Source: Cupriavidus lacunae
GTDB lineage: Bacteria > Pseudomonadota > Gammaproteobacteria > Burkholderiales > Burkholderiaceae
NCBI RefSeq assembly: GCF_003353055.1
Contig: NZ_QKWJ01000065.1
Coordinates: forward strand, 1-41,102
DNA length: 41,102 nucleotides
Reading direction: 5' to 3'
The stretch's first letter is position 1, and every line of letters starts with the position of its first letter. Below are positions 15,713 through 22,964 of this stretch, in pieces. Made by a program: the position numbers and the translations under genes. The notes beneath the pieces were generated by a model, which saw only the letters and a program-made list of their open reading frames with translations, had not been told where the DNA came from and made no database searches.

Positions 15713-16678
15713 TCAGGAGTGACAGCCGAAGCAATCGGCAAAGCTGCGCGTGAAGCGCTCCGCGTCGGCGTCTGACAGGTGGTTGATGCCGCCTGCCAGG
15801 CGCCGGCCGCCGCCGGTCTCGAAGCCGCGGCAGAAATCAGCCGCCCCGGTGGCGCTGTGGGCAGGCACCCGCACGCTGACGGCAAAGCCGCCGCCGGACT
15901 TCGGCGACAGCAGGCCGATGGCGTCGCCGGGCCGGCCGCGCACCAGTTCATTGGCCAGCACGCCGATTGCCCGCCGCGCCCACGGCGCGTCAGGCAGCAC
16001 CAGCAGCGCGGCGCCGGGCACTTCATGCGCGGGCGCCAGGCAGCGGGCGCGGGCCATGTCGTCCTCATAGCCGTCGCACAGCACCGCATAGGCCCCGCAT
16101 TGCGCCGCGAAGTCCAGCGGGTCGGCAAACGGCAATATGTGCCGCGCCAGCTCGGCGGGATCGAAATGCAGGTCCGCCACGCACTCGCCATAGGCGTTGT
16201 AGTTCAGGCACGTGCCCAACCGTTCCAGCACCGCGGTATCGCGCTCGCCCAGCCCCGCCTGCACGGAAAGCGCACGCGCCACGCCGCCCAGGTTGTCGCC
16301 GAACGCGGCGGTGATTGCCCAGCGCCGGTGGCAGCCATCCAGGTGACGGTCGACCAGGATGCTGGTGCAGACCTCAGGCCCTTCGTCGATATGCGCACGC
16401 AAACCGGCATGCCCGGGCAGTTCGCCGGCATGGTGGTGGTCGAAGTAGTCCACCCGCGCACCGGCGCCGAGCAGCCGCAACAGGCCGTCGCGGTTCTGCT
16501 CTAGCGAGATGTCCAGCGCGGTCACGGTGTCGCCGGGCCCGGCGTCGATGCGCTCGAGCAGCCGGATATCGCGCTTGACGCCGGTGACCAGCGTGGCGTC
16601 GCCGGGATGCGCCAGGCGCAGTTGCTGCAGGGCGCACAGGCCGTCGGCGTCGCCGTTGAAGGCAAAGTAACGTGTCAT
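15713..16678 (-). CDS. DHH/DHHA1-type phosphoesterase, possible pAp phosphatase
   Basis: A 321-residue DHH-family phosphoesterase. Motif I is FNGDADG (metal Asp 10 and 12), motif II TALDIS (Asp 56), motif III DYFDHHHAG (DHH at 80-82), and a DHHA1-like tail carries FETGGGRRLAGGI, where the usual GGGH has Arg in place of His. DHH proteins of the NrnA type hydrolyse short oligonucleotides and 3'-phosphoadenosine 5'-phosphate (pAp). Here the gene ends an operon that contains a PAPS-dependent sulfotransferase, whose by-product is pAp, so pAp removal is an attractive inferred role. The ATG at 16678 starts the recognisable fold; the open frame continues upstream without similarity. It follows the SDR gene by 23 bp. 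Confidence 0.85.
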   Translation of the reverse strand: MTRYFAFNGDADGLCALQQLRLAHPGDATLVTGVKRDIRLLERIDAGPGDTVTALDISLEQNRDGLLRLLGAGARVDYFDHHHAGELPGHAGLRAHIDEGPEVCTSILVDRHLDGCHRRWAITAAFGDNLGGVARALSVQAGLGERDTAVLERLGTCLNYNAYGECVADLHFDPAELARHILPFADPLDFAAQCGAYAVLCDGYEDDMARARCLAPAHEVPGAALLVLPDAPWARRAIGVLANELVRGRPGDAIGLLSPKSGGGFAVSVRVPAHSATGAADFCRGFETGGGRRLAGGINHLSDADAERFTRSFADCFGCHS

Positions 16679-16701
16679 GGCAGGCTTGCGGTGGTCAGGA
16701 C

Positions 16702-17493
16702 TCAGGGCATGAAATCGCCGCCGTTGGCGTCCAGCGATGCACCGCTGATCGCCCTGGCATAGTCTGACACGAGAAACAGCGCCGCGCGCGCGCAATCGTC
16801 GTCGGTCGGCATGCGGCCCAGCGCAATCTGCGCGGCCACCGGCGCGATCACCGCTTCCTCGCTCACGCCATGTTCGGCCGCGGCGTGGCGCACATAGCCC
16901 TGCACCGGCTCGCCCCACATCCAGCCCATGAAGATGCTGTTGGCGCGGATGCCATGCGGGCCCAGTTCGCGCGCCAGGTACTTGACCGCCACCGCCAGCG
17001 CGCCCTTGGACGCCGCGTAGCCCGATTCGCCGGGCATCGGCTTGCGCGTGGCCTGGGTGTTGATCATGACGATGGCGCCGCCGCCCTGCGGCTTCATCAG
17101 CGCCACCACTTCCTGCGTCAGCGTCATGGTGCCGAAGACATTGGTGTCGAACACCTGGCGCCAGACATCCAGGTCGGCCGCTTCCACCGGCTCAGGGAAA
17201 TTGCCGTGCTGGAAGGCGCTGTTGACCAGCGCGTCGATGCGGCCGAAGCGGCGCATGGTCTCGCTGGCCAGGTGCCGGGACTGGGCCCGGTCGGTGATGT
17301 CGGTCACGACTTTCAGCACCTCGCAATCGGCGCCCAGTGCGTCGATGCGGGACTGGGCGTCGTCCAGCTTCGCCGCGGTGCGCGCGGCGATGGCAACGGC
17401 ACGGGCGCCTTCGCGCGCGGCCTCCACGGCAAGCTTGACGCCCAGCCCGGGGCCGATGCCGGATACGATAACGATCTTGTCCTTCAACAGCAT
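16702..17493 (-). CDS. SDR oxidoreductase with altered catalytic serine
   Basis: A 263-residue short-chain dehydrogenase with an unusual cofactor motif SGIGPGLG (11-18) and a YAASK active site. The position 13 residues before the Tyr, normally Ser, is Thr (in INTQATRKP), a substitution that may still support catalysis. The end, FLVSDYARAISGASLDANGGDFMP, is typical of the family. It sits between the sulfotransferase and DHH genes in the sulfation operon, so it may prepare the hydroxyl that is sulfated or process the product; both are guesses. The ATG at 17493 has GAGGAGACCACC upstream. The long open frame extending to 18357 is the shadow of the sulfotransferase gene, not a fusion. Confidence 0.87.
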   Translation of the reverse strand: MLLKDKIVIVSGIGPGLGVKLAVEAAREGARAVAIAARTAAKLDDAQSRIDALGADCEVLKVVTDITDRAQSRHLASETMRRFGRIDALVNSAFQHGNFPEPVEAADLDVWRQVFDTNVFGTMTLTQEVVALMKPQGGGAIVMINTQATRKPMPGESGYAASKGALAVAVKYLARELGPHGIRANSIFMGWMWGEPVQGYVRHAAAEHGVSEEAVIAPVAAQIALGRMPTDDDCARAALFLVSDYARAISGASLDANGGDFMP

Positions 17494-17525
17494 GGTGTGG
17501 TCTCCTCGTTGCGCGGTGCGCTGTC

Positions 17526-18719
17526 TTAGTTGTGATGCAGGATGTGCCGCGCGCGATAGCCGGCGAAATCGCGTTCCAGCTGTGCCTGGCTCAGGCCGAA
17601 CTGCTCCAGGGTATAGGCGTGCGCCGCGCGCTGGTTGCGCGGGTTGCCCTCCATCCAGGCCCACATGCCGGCGCGGGCGGACTCGGTCAGCGGCATGCCG
17701 GCAAAGCGGTAGACCGCCTGCGCCACGCCGAAGGGATCGCGCACCGTATCCTCGAAGCGTACGTCGAGGAAGCGATCGGCAGGCAGGCCGTCGCGCACCG
17801 TCATGGCATGCGCGGTGGCGCGCTGCATCTGCCCGCTCCACTGCCGCCCCACCGTGGCGGCATCGGGCGCGTCGGCGTACAGCTTCCACAGCGTATGCGC
17901 CATGCTGGCCATGGACGGAATGGTCTGGGCCGGGTCGCGGTGGGTCAGCACGACCTGCGCGCCGGGGAAGACCCGGAACAGGATTTCCAGTGTATGCAGG
18001 TGCTGCGGCGTCTTCAGCACCCAGCGCTGCGCCGGCGCCTCGCCGCGCTGCCGCTTCTGCCACTGCAGGAACTGCAGCATGACCTTCAGGTAGGCATAGA
18101 CCTGCGTGCGGTCCTGACGCGCCAGCCAGTCGGTATAGGACGGCACGTTGGCATAGGAATCCATCGCACACAGGAAGGAGTGCTCCATCAGCATGAACTC
18201 CTCGTCCGCCGCCATGGCGTCGAGCGGATGGATGGCGAGGATGTCCGGGATAAAACGGATCATCTGCGCGACCTCTTCGCGCGCCAGCGCGATGCGGCGG
18301 CCGGGGTCGCGCACGTCCTCGCCGGGCAGCGGCGCCGGGTAGCGCGTTTCCCACCACGCCGCCGAGTGAAACCTCGCGTCCGTGGCCAGCATGCGCTGCA
18401 GCAGCGTGGTGCCGGTGCGCGGCAGGCCGACGATCACCAGCGGGTCGTCGACGCGCTCTTCCAGGATCTCGGGATGGCGCCGGCAGTAGTCCTGGATCAC
18501 CAGCCGGTTCACCAGCTGAGCCTGCAGCTTGCCTTGCAGCATCTGTGCGCCCTGCGGCGACAGCCCGGCTTCGCGTGCGAGCGAGTCGGACAGCACCTCC
18601 AGTGCCTCGCGGTAGTCGCCCGGGCCGAAGTCGGTCAGTCCGCCGGCCTGTTCGCTGGCCTGGGCCAGCAGTCGTTCCACGTCAAGCACTGCGGCGTTGT
18701 CGGATGCGACGGTGTTCAT
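17526..18719 (-). CDS. PAPS-dependent sulfotransferase
   Basis: A 397-residue sulfotransferase (Sulfotransfer_3 type). The 5'-phosphosulfate-binding loop is IVGLPRTGTTLLQRML (96-111). The 3'-phosphate-binding motif is VVLTHRDPAQTIPSMASM, with Arg 261 and Ser 269 in the canonical positions. WVLKTPQH (233-240) is also typical. It transfers a sulfuryl group from PAPS to an acceptor, probably an alcohol or phenol, releasing pAp. The acceptor may be a steroid or pathway intermediate given the neighbours. It overlaps the DUF1214 gene by 4 bp (ATGA), so the two are co-translated. PAPS-synthesis genes lie divergently 1.3 kb away. Confidence 0.93.
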   Translation of the reverse strand: MNTVASDNAAVLDVERLLAQASEQAGGLTDFGPGDYREALEVLSDSLAREAGLSPQGAQMLQGKLQAQLVNRLVIQDYCRRHPEILEERVDDPLVIVGLPRTGTTLLQRMLATDARFHSAAWWETRYPAPLPGEDVRDPGRRIALAREEVAQMIRFIPDILAIHPLDAMAADEEFMLMEHSFLCAMDSYANVPSYTDWLARQDRTQVYAYLKVMLQFLQWQKRQRGEAPAQRWVLKTPQHLHTLEILFRVFPGAQVVLTHRDPAQTIPSMASMAHTLWKLYADAPDAATVGRQWSGQMQRATAHAMTVRDGLPADRFLDVRFEDTVRDPFGVAQAVYRFAGMPLTESARAGMWAWMEGNPRNQRAAHAYTLEQFGLSQAQLERDFAGYRARHILHHN

Positions 18720-19837
18720 GCGTTGTTCTCCCTGATGTCTTTCTTGAGCGATTCAAGCTTGACCACGCGCGTGCGCGGATGCACAGGTTGCGCCGCCCCT
18801 ACCCAGCGCCAGCACATGGTGCCGTTGCGGTGGCCGGCGGTCTCCAGCCAGTTGGGCAGGCCCGGATCGCGCGCGCTGAGGATGACGGTGACGCCGCCTT
18901 CGGCATCCAGCCAGGCGCCGTGCTTGTTCAGACAGATATCGTGGTAGCGGTAATCGAGCGACTCCATCCAGTAGTTGTTGATCTGGAAGTTCCAGAATTC
19001 GCACTGCGGCACCTGATCCACCTCAACTATCAGTGCTTCGTCGTCCGCCAGCGCCCAGCATGAGTGGTAATAGAAGATATTGGGATCGCCGCCGGTCGCC
19101 TGGCAGACGGCCTGGTCGGCGGGCGGCAGTGCATTGACATGGCCGCCATAGCCCTGGGCCCAGTCGGCAAAGATGCGCGCGGTGCTCTCGACAAAGCCTG
19201 CGGCGCGCAGCAGGCCGCCATGCAGGCGCTCGACGTCGAGCACGGGCGGCTTGTCGCTGCCATTGAGACGCTCGATGTGCAGTTCGGCCGGAGTCTCCGC
19301 CTTGCGGTCCATAAAGGTCTGCCGCACCACCAACGCATTGGTGCCCGGCTCCATGCGCACCCAGTTGCCTGGGTGCTGGCGCCCGCTGAGGATGATTTCG
19401 AAACTGCCATCCGCTTCCACTGCCAGCCCGTTGCTGTCGAGAAAGCCAGTCTGGACCATGCGCCCGTCGGTTTCATAGCCGCCCTTCTGCGTGCCGAAGC
19501 TCAGGTAGGCCACGGTGCCGCGCCGCCCGCGGATGCGGTACTCGGCACTGCCGTCGAGGCGTGCATAGCGATACAGGTTGTCCGGATTGTCCGCGCCGAT
19601 CTTGGCGGTTTCATGCGACGGCGAGAAGAAGCCGGGAAACGCCGGATCGGCGAATTCCACATGCATCTCCAGCGCAATGCGCAGCAAACGGCTCAGGTAG
19701 CGGAAGCCCTCGGCGCGCGTCAGCGCGTCCGACGGGGCTTCCGGGCGCAGGATCTGCTGCCCGCTGCGCTTGAGCACCTCGCAAAACTCGGCCCAGGTCT
19801 GGCCGTCCAGCAATTGTTCTTCGGCGGAGTTCGCCAT
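18716..19837 (-). CDS. DUF1214-domain protein
   Basis: A 373-residue protein with a C-terminal DUF1214 domain: FWNFQINNYWMESLDYR, followed by GGVTVILSARDPGLPNWLETAGHRNGTMCWRW, is diagnostic. The N-terminal half resembles the DUF1254-associated region (DNLYRYARLDGSAEYRIRGRRG). No signal peptide is visible, so it is probably cytoplasmic. The biochemical function is unknown; I recall such genes neighbouring sulfotransferases and steroid-type catabolic genes. It is the promoter-proximal gene of the sulfation operon, and its stop overlaps the sulfotransferase start. The ATG at 19837 is preceded by GGGAGCAGG; upstream sequence in frame is the divergent control region. Confidence 0.85.
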   Translation of the reverse strand: MANSAEEQLLDGQTWAEFCEVLKRSGQQILRPEAPSDALTRAEGFRYLSRLLRIALEMHVEFADPAFPGFFSPSHETAKIGADNPDNLYRYARLDGSAEYRIRGRRGTVAYLSFGTQKGGYETDGRMVQTGFLDSNGLAVEADGSFEIILSGRQHPGNWVRMEPGTNALVVRQTFMDRKAETPAELHIERLNGSDKPPVLDVERLHGGLLRAAGFVESTARIFADWAQGYGGHVNALPPADQAVCQATGGDPNIFYYHSCWALADDEALIVEVDQVPQCEFWNFQINNYWMESLDYRYHDICLNKHGAWLDAEGGVTVILSARDPGLPNWLETAGHRNGTMCWRWVGAAQPVHPRTRVVKLESLKKDIRENNA

Positions 19838-19895
19838 CTGCCTGCTCCCGTGGTTCGTCGGCAAAGCAACGATACCCAGTGCAGGGCAACCGCCT

Positions 19896-19915
19896 CCTCG
19901 TCCGGGTGGACTAGG
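19896..19915. promoter_or_regulatory. Operator dyad, DUF1214-proximal
   Basis: CCTCGTCCGGGTGGACTAGG is a close copy of the cluster operator. It is the inverted partner of 19941-19960, with centres 45 bp apart, and lies 58 bp upstream of the DUF1214 start codon. Confidence 0.7.
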
Positions 19916-19940
19916 AAACGCGCGCCGCGGTCCGCGATTT

Positions 19941-19960
19941 CTTAGTCCGCCCGGACGAAG
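19941..19960. promoter_or_regulatory. Operator dyad, cysD-proximal (best copy)
   Basis: CTTAGTCCGCCCGGACGAAG has arms CTT-A/C-GTCCG that are inverted repeats at 8 of 9 positions. It lies 91 bp upstream of the cysD start and mirrors 19896-19915, so the divergent sulfation genes appear to share a symmetric control region. Confidence 0.75.
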
Positions 19961-20051
19961 TGGCGCAGGGCCCCGGCTCGTTACCTTGTGCCCATGCCAG
20001 ACCGCCGCGACATCCCTGCACGGCGCCGGCAAACCAAGAGAGGAGATCCCG

Positions 20052-20948
20052 ATGTTGACCCACCTGGAGCAACTGGAGGCGGAGAGCATCCACATCATGC
20101 GGGAGGTGGTGGCGGAATGCGAAAACCCCGTCATGCTCTATTCCATCGGCAAGGACAGCGCCGTGATGCTGCACCTTGCGATGAAGGCCTTCCATCCCGC
20201 GCGGCCGCCGTTTCCGCTGCTGCACGTCGATACCACCTGGAAGTTCCGCGAGATGATCGCGTTCCGCGACCAGACCGTCGCGCGGCTTGGGCTGGACCTG
20301 CGCGTGCACATCAACCCCGAGGGGCTGGCGCGCGACATCAGCCCGCACGAGCACGGATCCGCCGTCCATACCGACGTGTGGAAGACCCAGGGCCTGAAGC
20401 AGGCGCTGGACCACTATGGCTTTGACGCCGCCTTCGGCGGCGCGCGCCGCGACGAGGAAAAGTCGCGCGCCAAGGAGCGCGTGTTCTCGGTGCGCACCGC
20501 GCAGCACCGCTGGGACCCGAAAATGCAGCGCCCGGAACTCTGGCGCCAGTACAACACCCGCAAGCGCAAAGGCGAAAGCCTGCGCGTGTTCCCGCTGTCC
20601 AACTGGACCGAGCTGGACATCTGGCAATACATCTATCTCAACGACATCCCCATCGTGCCGCTCTACTACGCCAGGGAACGCCCGGTGGTCGAGCGCGACG
20701 GCACGCTGATCATGGTCGACGACGAGCGCCTGCCGCTGCGCCCCGGAGAAACGCCGCAACTGCGCAAGGTGCGCTTCCGCACGCTGGGCTGCTATCCGCT
20801 CACCGGCGCGATCGAGAGCGAGGCCGACACCCTCGGCGACATCATCCAGGAAATGCTGCTGGCCACCACGTCGGAGCGCCAGGGACGGCTGATCGACAGC
20901 GACTCGGCCGGTTCGATGGAAAAGAAAAAGCAGGAGGGATACTTCTGA
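20052..20948 (+). CDS. cysD: Sulfate adenylyltransferase subunit 2
   Basis: A 298-residue CysD, the catalytic ATP-pyrophosphatase subunit of ATP sulfurylase, which makes APS from sulfate and ATP. The PP-loop reads SIGKDSAVMLHLAMKAF (31-47), and GGARRDEEKSRAKERVFSVR and the C-terminal GCYPLTGAIESEADT are family hallmarks. Its length matches the usual 300 or so residues. The RBS is AGAGGAGATCCCG. It overlaps cysNC by 1 bp (TGATG), so the subunits are made together. No cysH, cysI or other assimilation genes are present, so it seems dedicated to PAPS supply for the divergent sulfotransferase operon rather than to cysteine synthesis. Confidence 0.97.
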   Translation: MLTHLEQLEAESIHIMREVVAECENPVMLYSIGKDSAVMLHLAMKAFHPARPPFPLLHVDTTWKFREMIAFRDQTVARLGLDLRVHINPEGLARDISPHEHGSAVHTDVWKTQGLKQALDHYGFDAAFGGARRDEEKSRAKERVFSVRTAQHRWDPKMQRPELWRQYNTRKRKGESLRVFPLSNWTELDIWQYIYLNDIPIVPLYYARERPVVERDGTLIMVDDERLPLRPGETPQLRKVRFRTLGCYPLTGAIESEADTLGDIIQEMLLATTSERQGRLIDSDSAGSMEKKKQEGYF

Positions 20949-22870
20949 TGGAAACCCTGATCGAAAACGCGCCTGCCATGGCGCAATCCGCTGGCGCGCC
21001 AGGCGAGATCGCCCACTATCTGCGCGCCCAGCAAAGCAAGAGCCTGCTGCGCTTTATCACCTGCGGCAGCGTCGACGACGGCAAGAGCACGCTGATCGGC
21101 CGGCTGCTGTATGAATCCAAGATGCTGTTCGAAGACCAGCTCGCCCAGCTCGAGGTCGACTCGAAGAAGATGGGCACGCAGGGCGATAACCTGGACTTTG
21201 CGCTGCTGGTGGACGGCCTGGCCGCCGAGCGCGAACAGGGCATCACGATCGACGTGGCTTATCGCTTCTTCGCCACCGACAAGCGCAAGTTCATCGTGGC
21301 CGACACGCCGGGACACGAACAGTACACGCGCAACATGGTCACCGGCGCCTCCACCGCCGACCTGGCCATCCTGCTGGTGGATGCGCGCCGCGGCGTGCAG
21401 ACCCAGACGCGCCGCCACAGCTACCTGGTGGCGACGCTTGGCATCCGCCGCGTGGTGCTGGCCGTCAACAAGCTGGACATGGTGGACTACTCACGCGAGG
21501 TCCATACGCGCATCGAGAACGAGTACCGCGAGTTTGCCCGACAGATCGGCCTGACCGATATCACCTGCATCCCGATGTCGGCGCTGCGCGGCGACAACAT
21601 CACCGAGCCCAGCCCAAGAACACCGTGGTACCACGGCCCGACGCTGATGGCCCACCTGGAGAATGTGCCAATCGAGAACGCGCCCGTGCAAGGCGAACCG
21701 TTCCGGCTGCCGGTGCAGTGGGTCAACCGGCCCAACCTGGACTTCCGCGGCTTTGCCGGCACCGTCAGCGCCGGCGAAATCCGCTGCGGCGACCGCGTGC
21801 GCGCGCTGCCTTCGGGCCGCGAGAGCCGCGTCGCCGGCATCGTCGGCGCCAACGGCGAATGCGCGCACGCCATCCGCGGCCAGGCCGTGACGCTGACGTT
21901 GGAGGACGAGATCGACATCAGCCGCGGCGACGTGCTGGCGTGCCCGGAAGACCCGCCGGCGGTGGCCGACCAGTTCGAGGCCACGCTGGTGTGGATGAGC
22001 GAGGACGCCATGCTGCCCGGGCGCCCCTACCTGCTCAAGCTCGGCACGCGCACCGTGGGCGTGACCGTGGCGCAGCCCAAGTACAAGGTCAACGTCAACA
22101 CCCTGGAACACCTGGCGGCGCGCACGCTGGAGCTGAACGAGATCGGCGTGTGCAACCTGCACCTGGACCAGCCGGTGGCCTTCGATCCCTACGCGCGCAA
22201 TCGCGAACTGGGTGGCTTCATCATCATCGACCGCCTCAGCAACAACACGGTCGGCGCCGGCATGCTGCACTTTGCGCTGCGCCGCGCGCAGAACGTGCAC
22301 TGGCAGGCCATCGACGTGGACCGCCGCGCCCATGCCGCACTCAAGCACCAATCGCCGCGCATCGTCTGGTTTACCGGGCTCTCAGGCGCGGGCAAGTCCA
22401 CCATCGCCAACCTGGTGGAAAAGCGCCTGCATGCGCTGGGCCACCACACCTACCTGCTCGACGGCGACAACGTGCGCCACGGCCTGAACAAGGACCTGGG
22501 CTTCGCCGAGGCCGACCGCGTCGAGAACATCCGGCGCGTGGCCGAAGTGGCAAGGCTGATGCTCGATGCAGGGCTGATCGTGCTGGTGTCGTTTATCTCG
22601 CCCTTCCGCTCGGAACGCGAGATGGCCCGCGCGCTGGCCGGCGACGGGGATTTTGTAGAAGTCTTCATCGACACGCCGCTGGCCGTGGCCGAGCAACGCG
22701 ACCCCAAGGGCTTGTACCGCAAGGCGCGCCGCGGCGAACTGAAGAACTTCACCGGCATCGATTCGCCGTACGAGCCGCCCGAGCGGCCTGAGATCCGCAT
22801 CGACACCACCGCCGACGCAGCGGAGCAGGCGGCAGAGCGGATCGTGGCCTGGCTACGGGACAGACCCTAG
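20948..22870 (+). CDS. cysNC: Bifunctional ATP sulfurylase GTPase subunit / APS kinase
   Basis: A 640-residue fusion. The N-terminal CysN GTPase has G1 GSVDDGKSTLIG (40-51), G3 DTPGHEQYTRNM (119-130) and NKLDMV; EF-Tu-like domains follow to about residue 450. The C-terminal APS kinase has P-loop GLSGAGKST (about 476-484), DGDNVRHGLN and FISPFRSER with the conserved Ser. Together with CysD it converts sulfate to APS and then to PAPS, the donor needed by the sulfotransferase encoded divergently. Betaproteobacterial cysteine synthesis commonly reduces APS directly, so a fused kinase points to sulfation. The gene is followed by a second LuxR regulator after 94 bp. Confidence 0.97.
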   Translation: METLIENAPAMAQSAGAPGEIAHYLRAQQSKSLLRFITCGSVDDGKSTLIGRLLYESKMLFEDQLAQLEVDSKKMGTQGDNLDFALLVDGLAAEREQGITIDVAYRFFATDKRKFIVADTPGHEQYTRNMVTGASTADLAILLVDARRGVQTQTRRHSYLVATLGIRRVVLAVNKLDMVDYSREVHTRIENEYREFARQIGLTDITCIPMSALRGDNITEPSPRTPWYHGPTLMAHLENVPIENAPVQGEPFRLPVQWVNRPNLDFRGFAGTVSAGEIRCGDRVRALPSGRESRVAGIVGANGECAHAIRGQAVTLTLEDEIDISRGDVLACPEDPPAVADQFEATLVWMSEDAMLPGRPYLLKLGTRTVGVTVAQPKYKVNVNTLEHLAARTLELNEIGVCNLHLDQPVAFDPYARNRELGGFIIIDRLSNNTVGAGMLHFALRRAQNVHWQAIDVDRRAHAALKHQSPRIVWFTGLSGAGKSTIANLVEKRLHALGHHTYLLDGDNVRHGLNKDLGFAEADRVENIRRVAEVARLMLDAGLIVLVSFISPFRSEREMARALAGDGDFVEVFIDTPLAVAEQRDPKGLYRKARRGELKNFTGIDSPYEPPERPEIRIDTTADAAEQAAERIVAWLRDRP

Positions 22871-22885
22871 GCCAAACGGACGATG
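22866..22885. promoter_or_regulatory. Operator-like site upstream of luxR2
   Basis: CCTAGGCCAAACGGACGATG overlaps the cysNC stop codon and ends 79 bp before the luxR2 start. It is nearly the same as 12715-12734 and 24119-24138. Confidence 0.5.
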
Positions 22886-22911
22886 AGGCGGTAGCGCCGG
22901 TCGGTACGATG

Positions 22912-22936
22912 GGAAAGGCGGGATACCCGCCTTTCC
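22912..22936. terminator. Perfect 11-bp hairpin between cysNC and luxR2
   Basis: GGAAAGGCGGG-ATA-CCCGCCTTTCC is a perfect inverted repeat 42 bp after the cysNC stop. It lacks a T-tract, so it may be a weak terminator for cysNC or a structure in the luxR2 leader. Confidence 0.5.
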
Positions 22937-22964
22937 TGTTGCCCTGCATCGACGGACCGCCATC

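Noticed and set aside
16702..18357. An apparent 551-residue fusion protein
   Set aside because: Only the C-terminal 263 residues from 17493 are SDR-like. The remainder reads the sulfotransferase gene in the wrong frame, and a good RBS precedes the ATG at 17493.
20052..22870. CysD/CysNC as the housekeeping sulfate-assimilation operon
   Set aside because: No cysH, cysI, cysG or sulfate permease genes accompany them, the CysN is fused to APS kinase, and the operon faces a sulfotransferase operon with shared operator-like sites.
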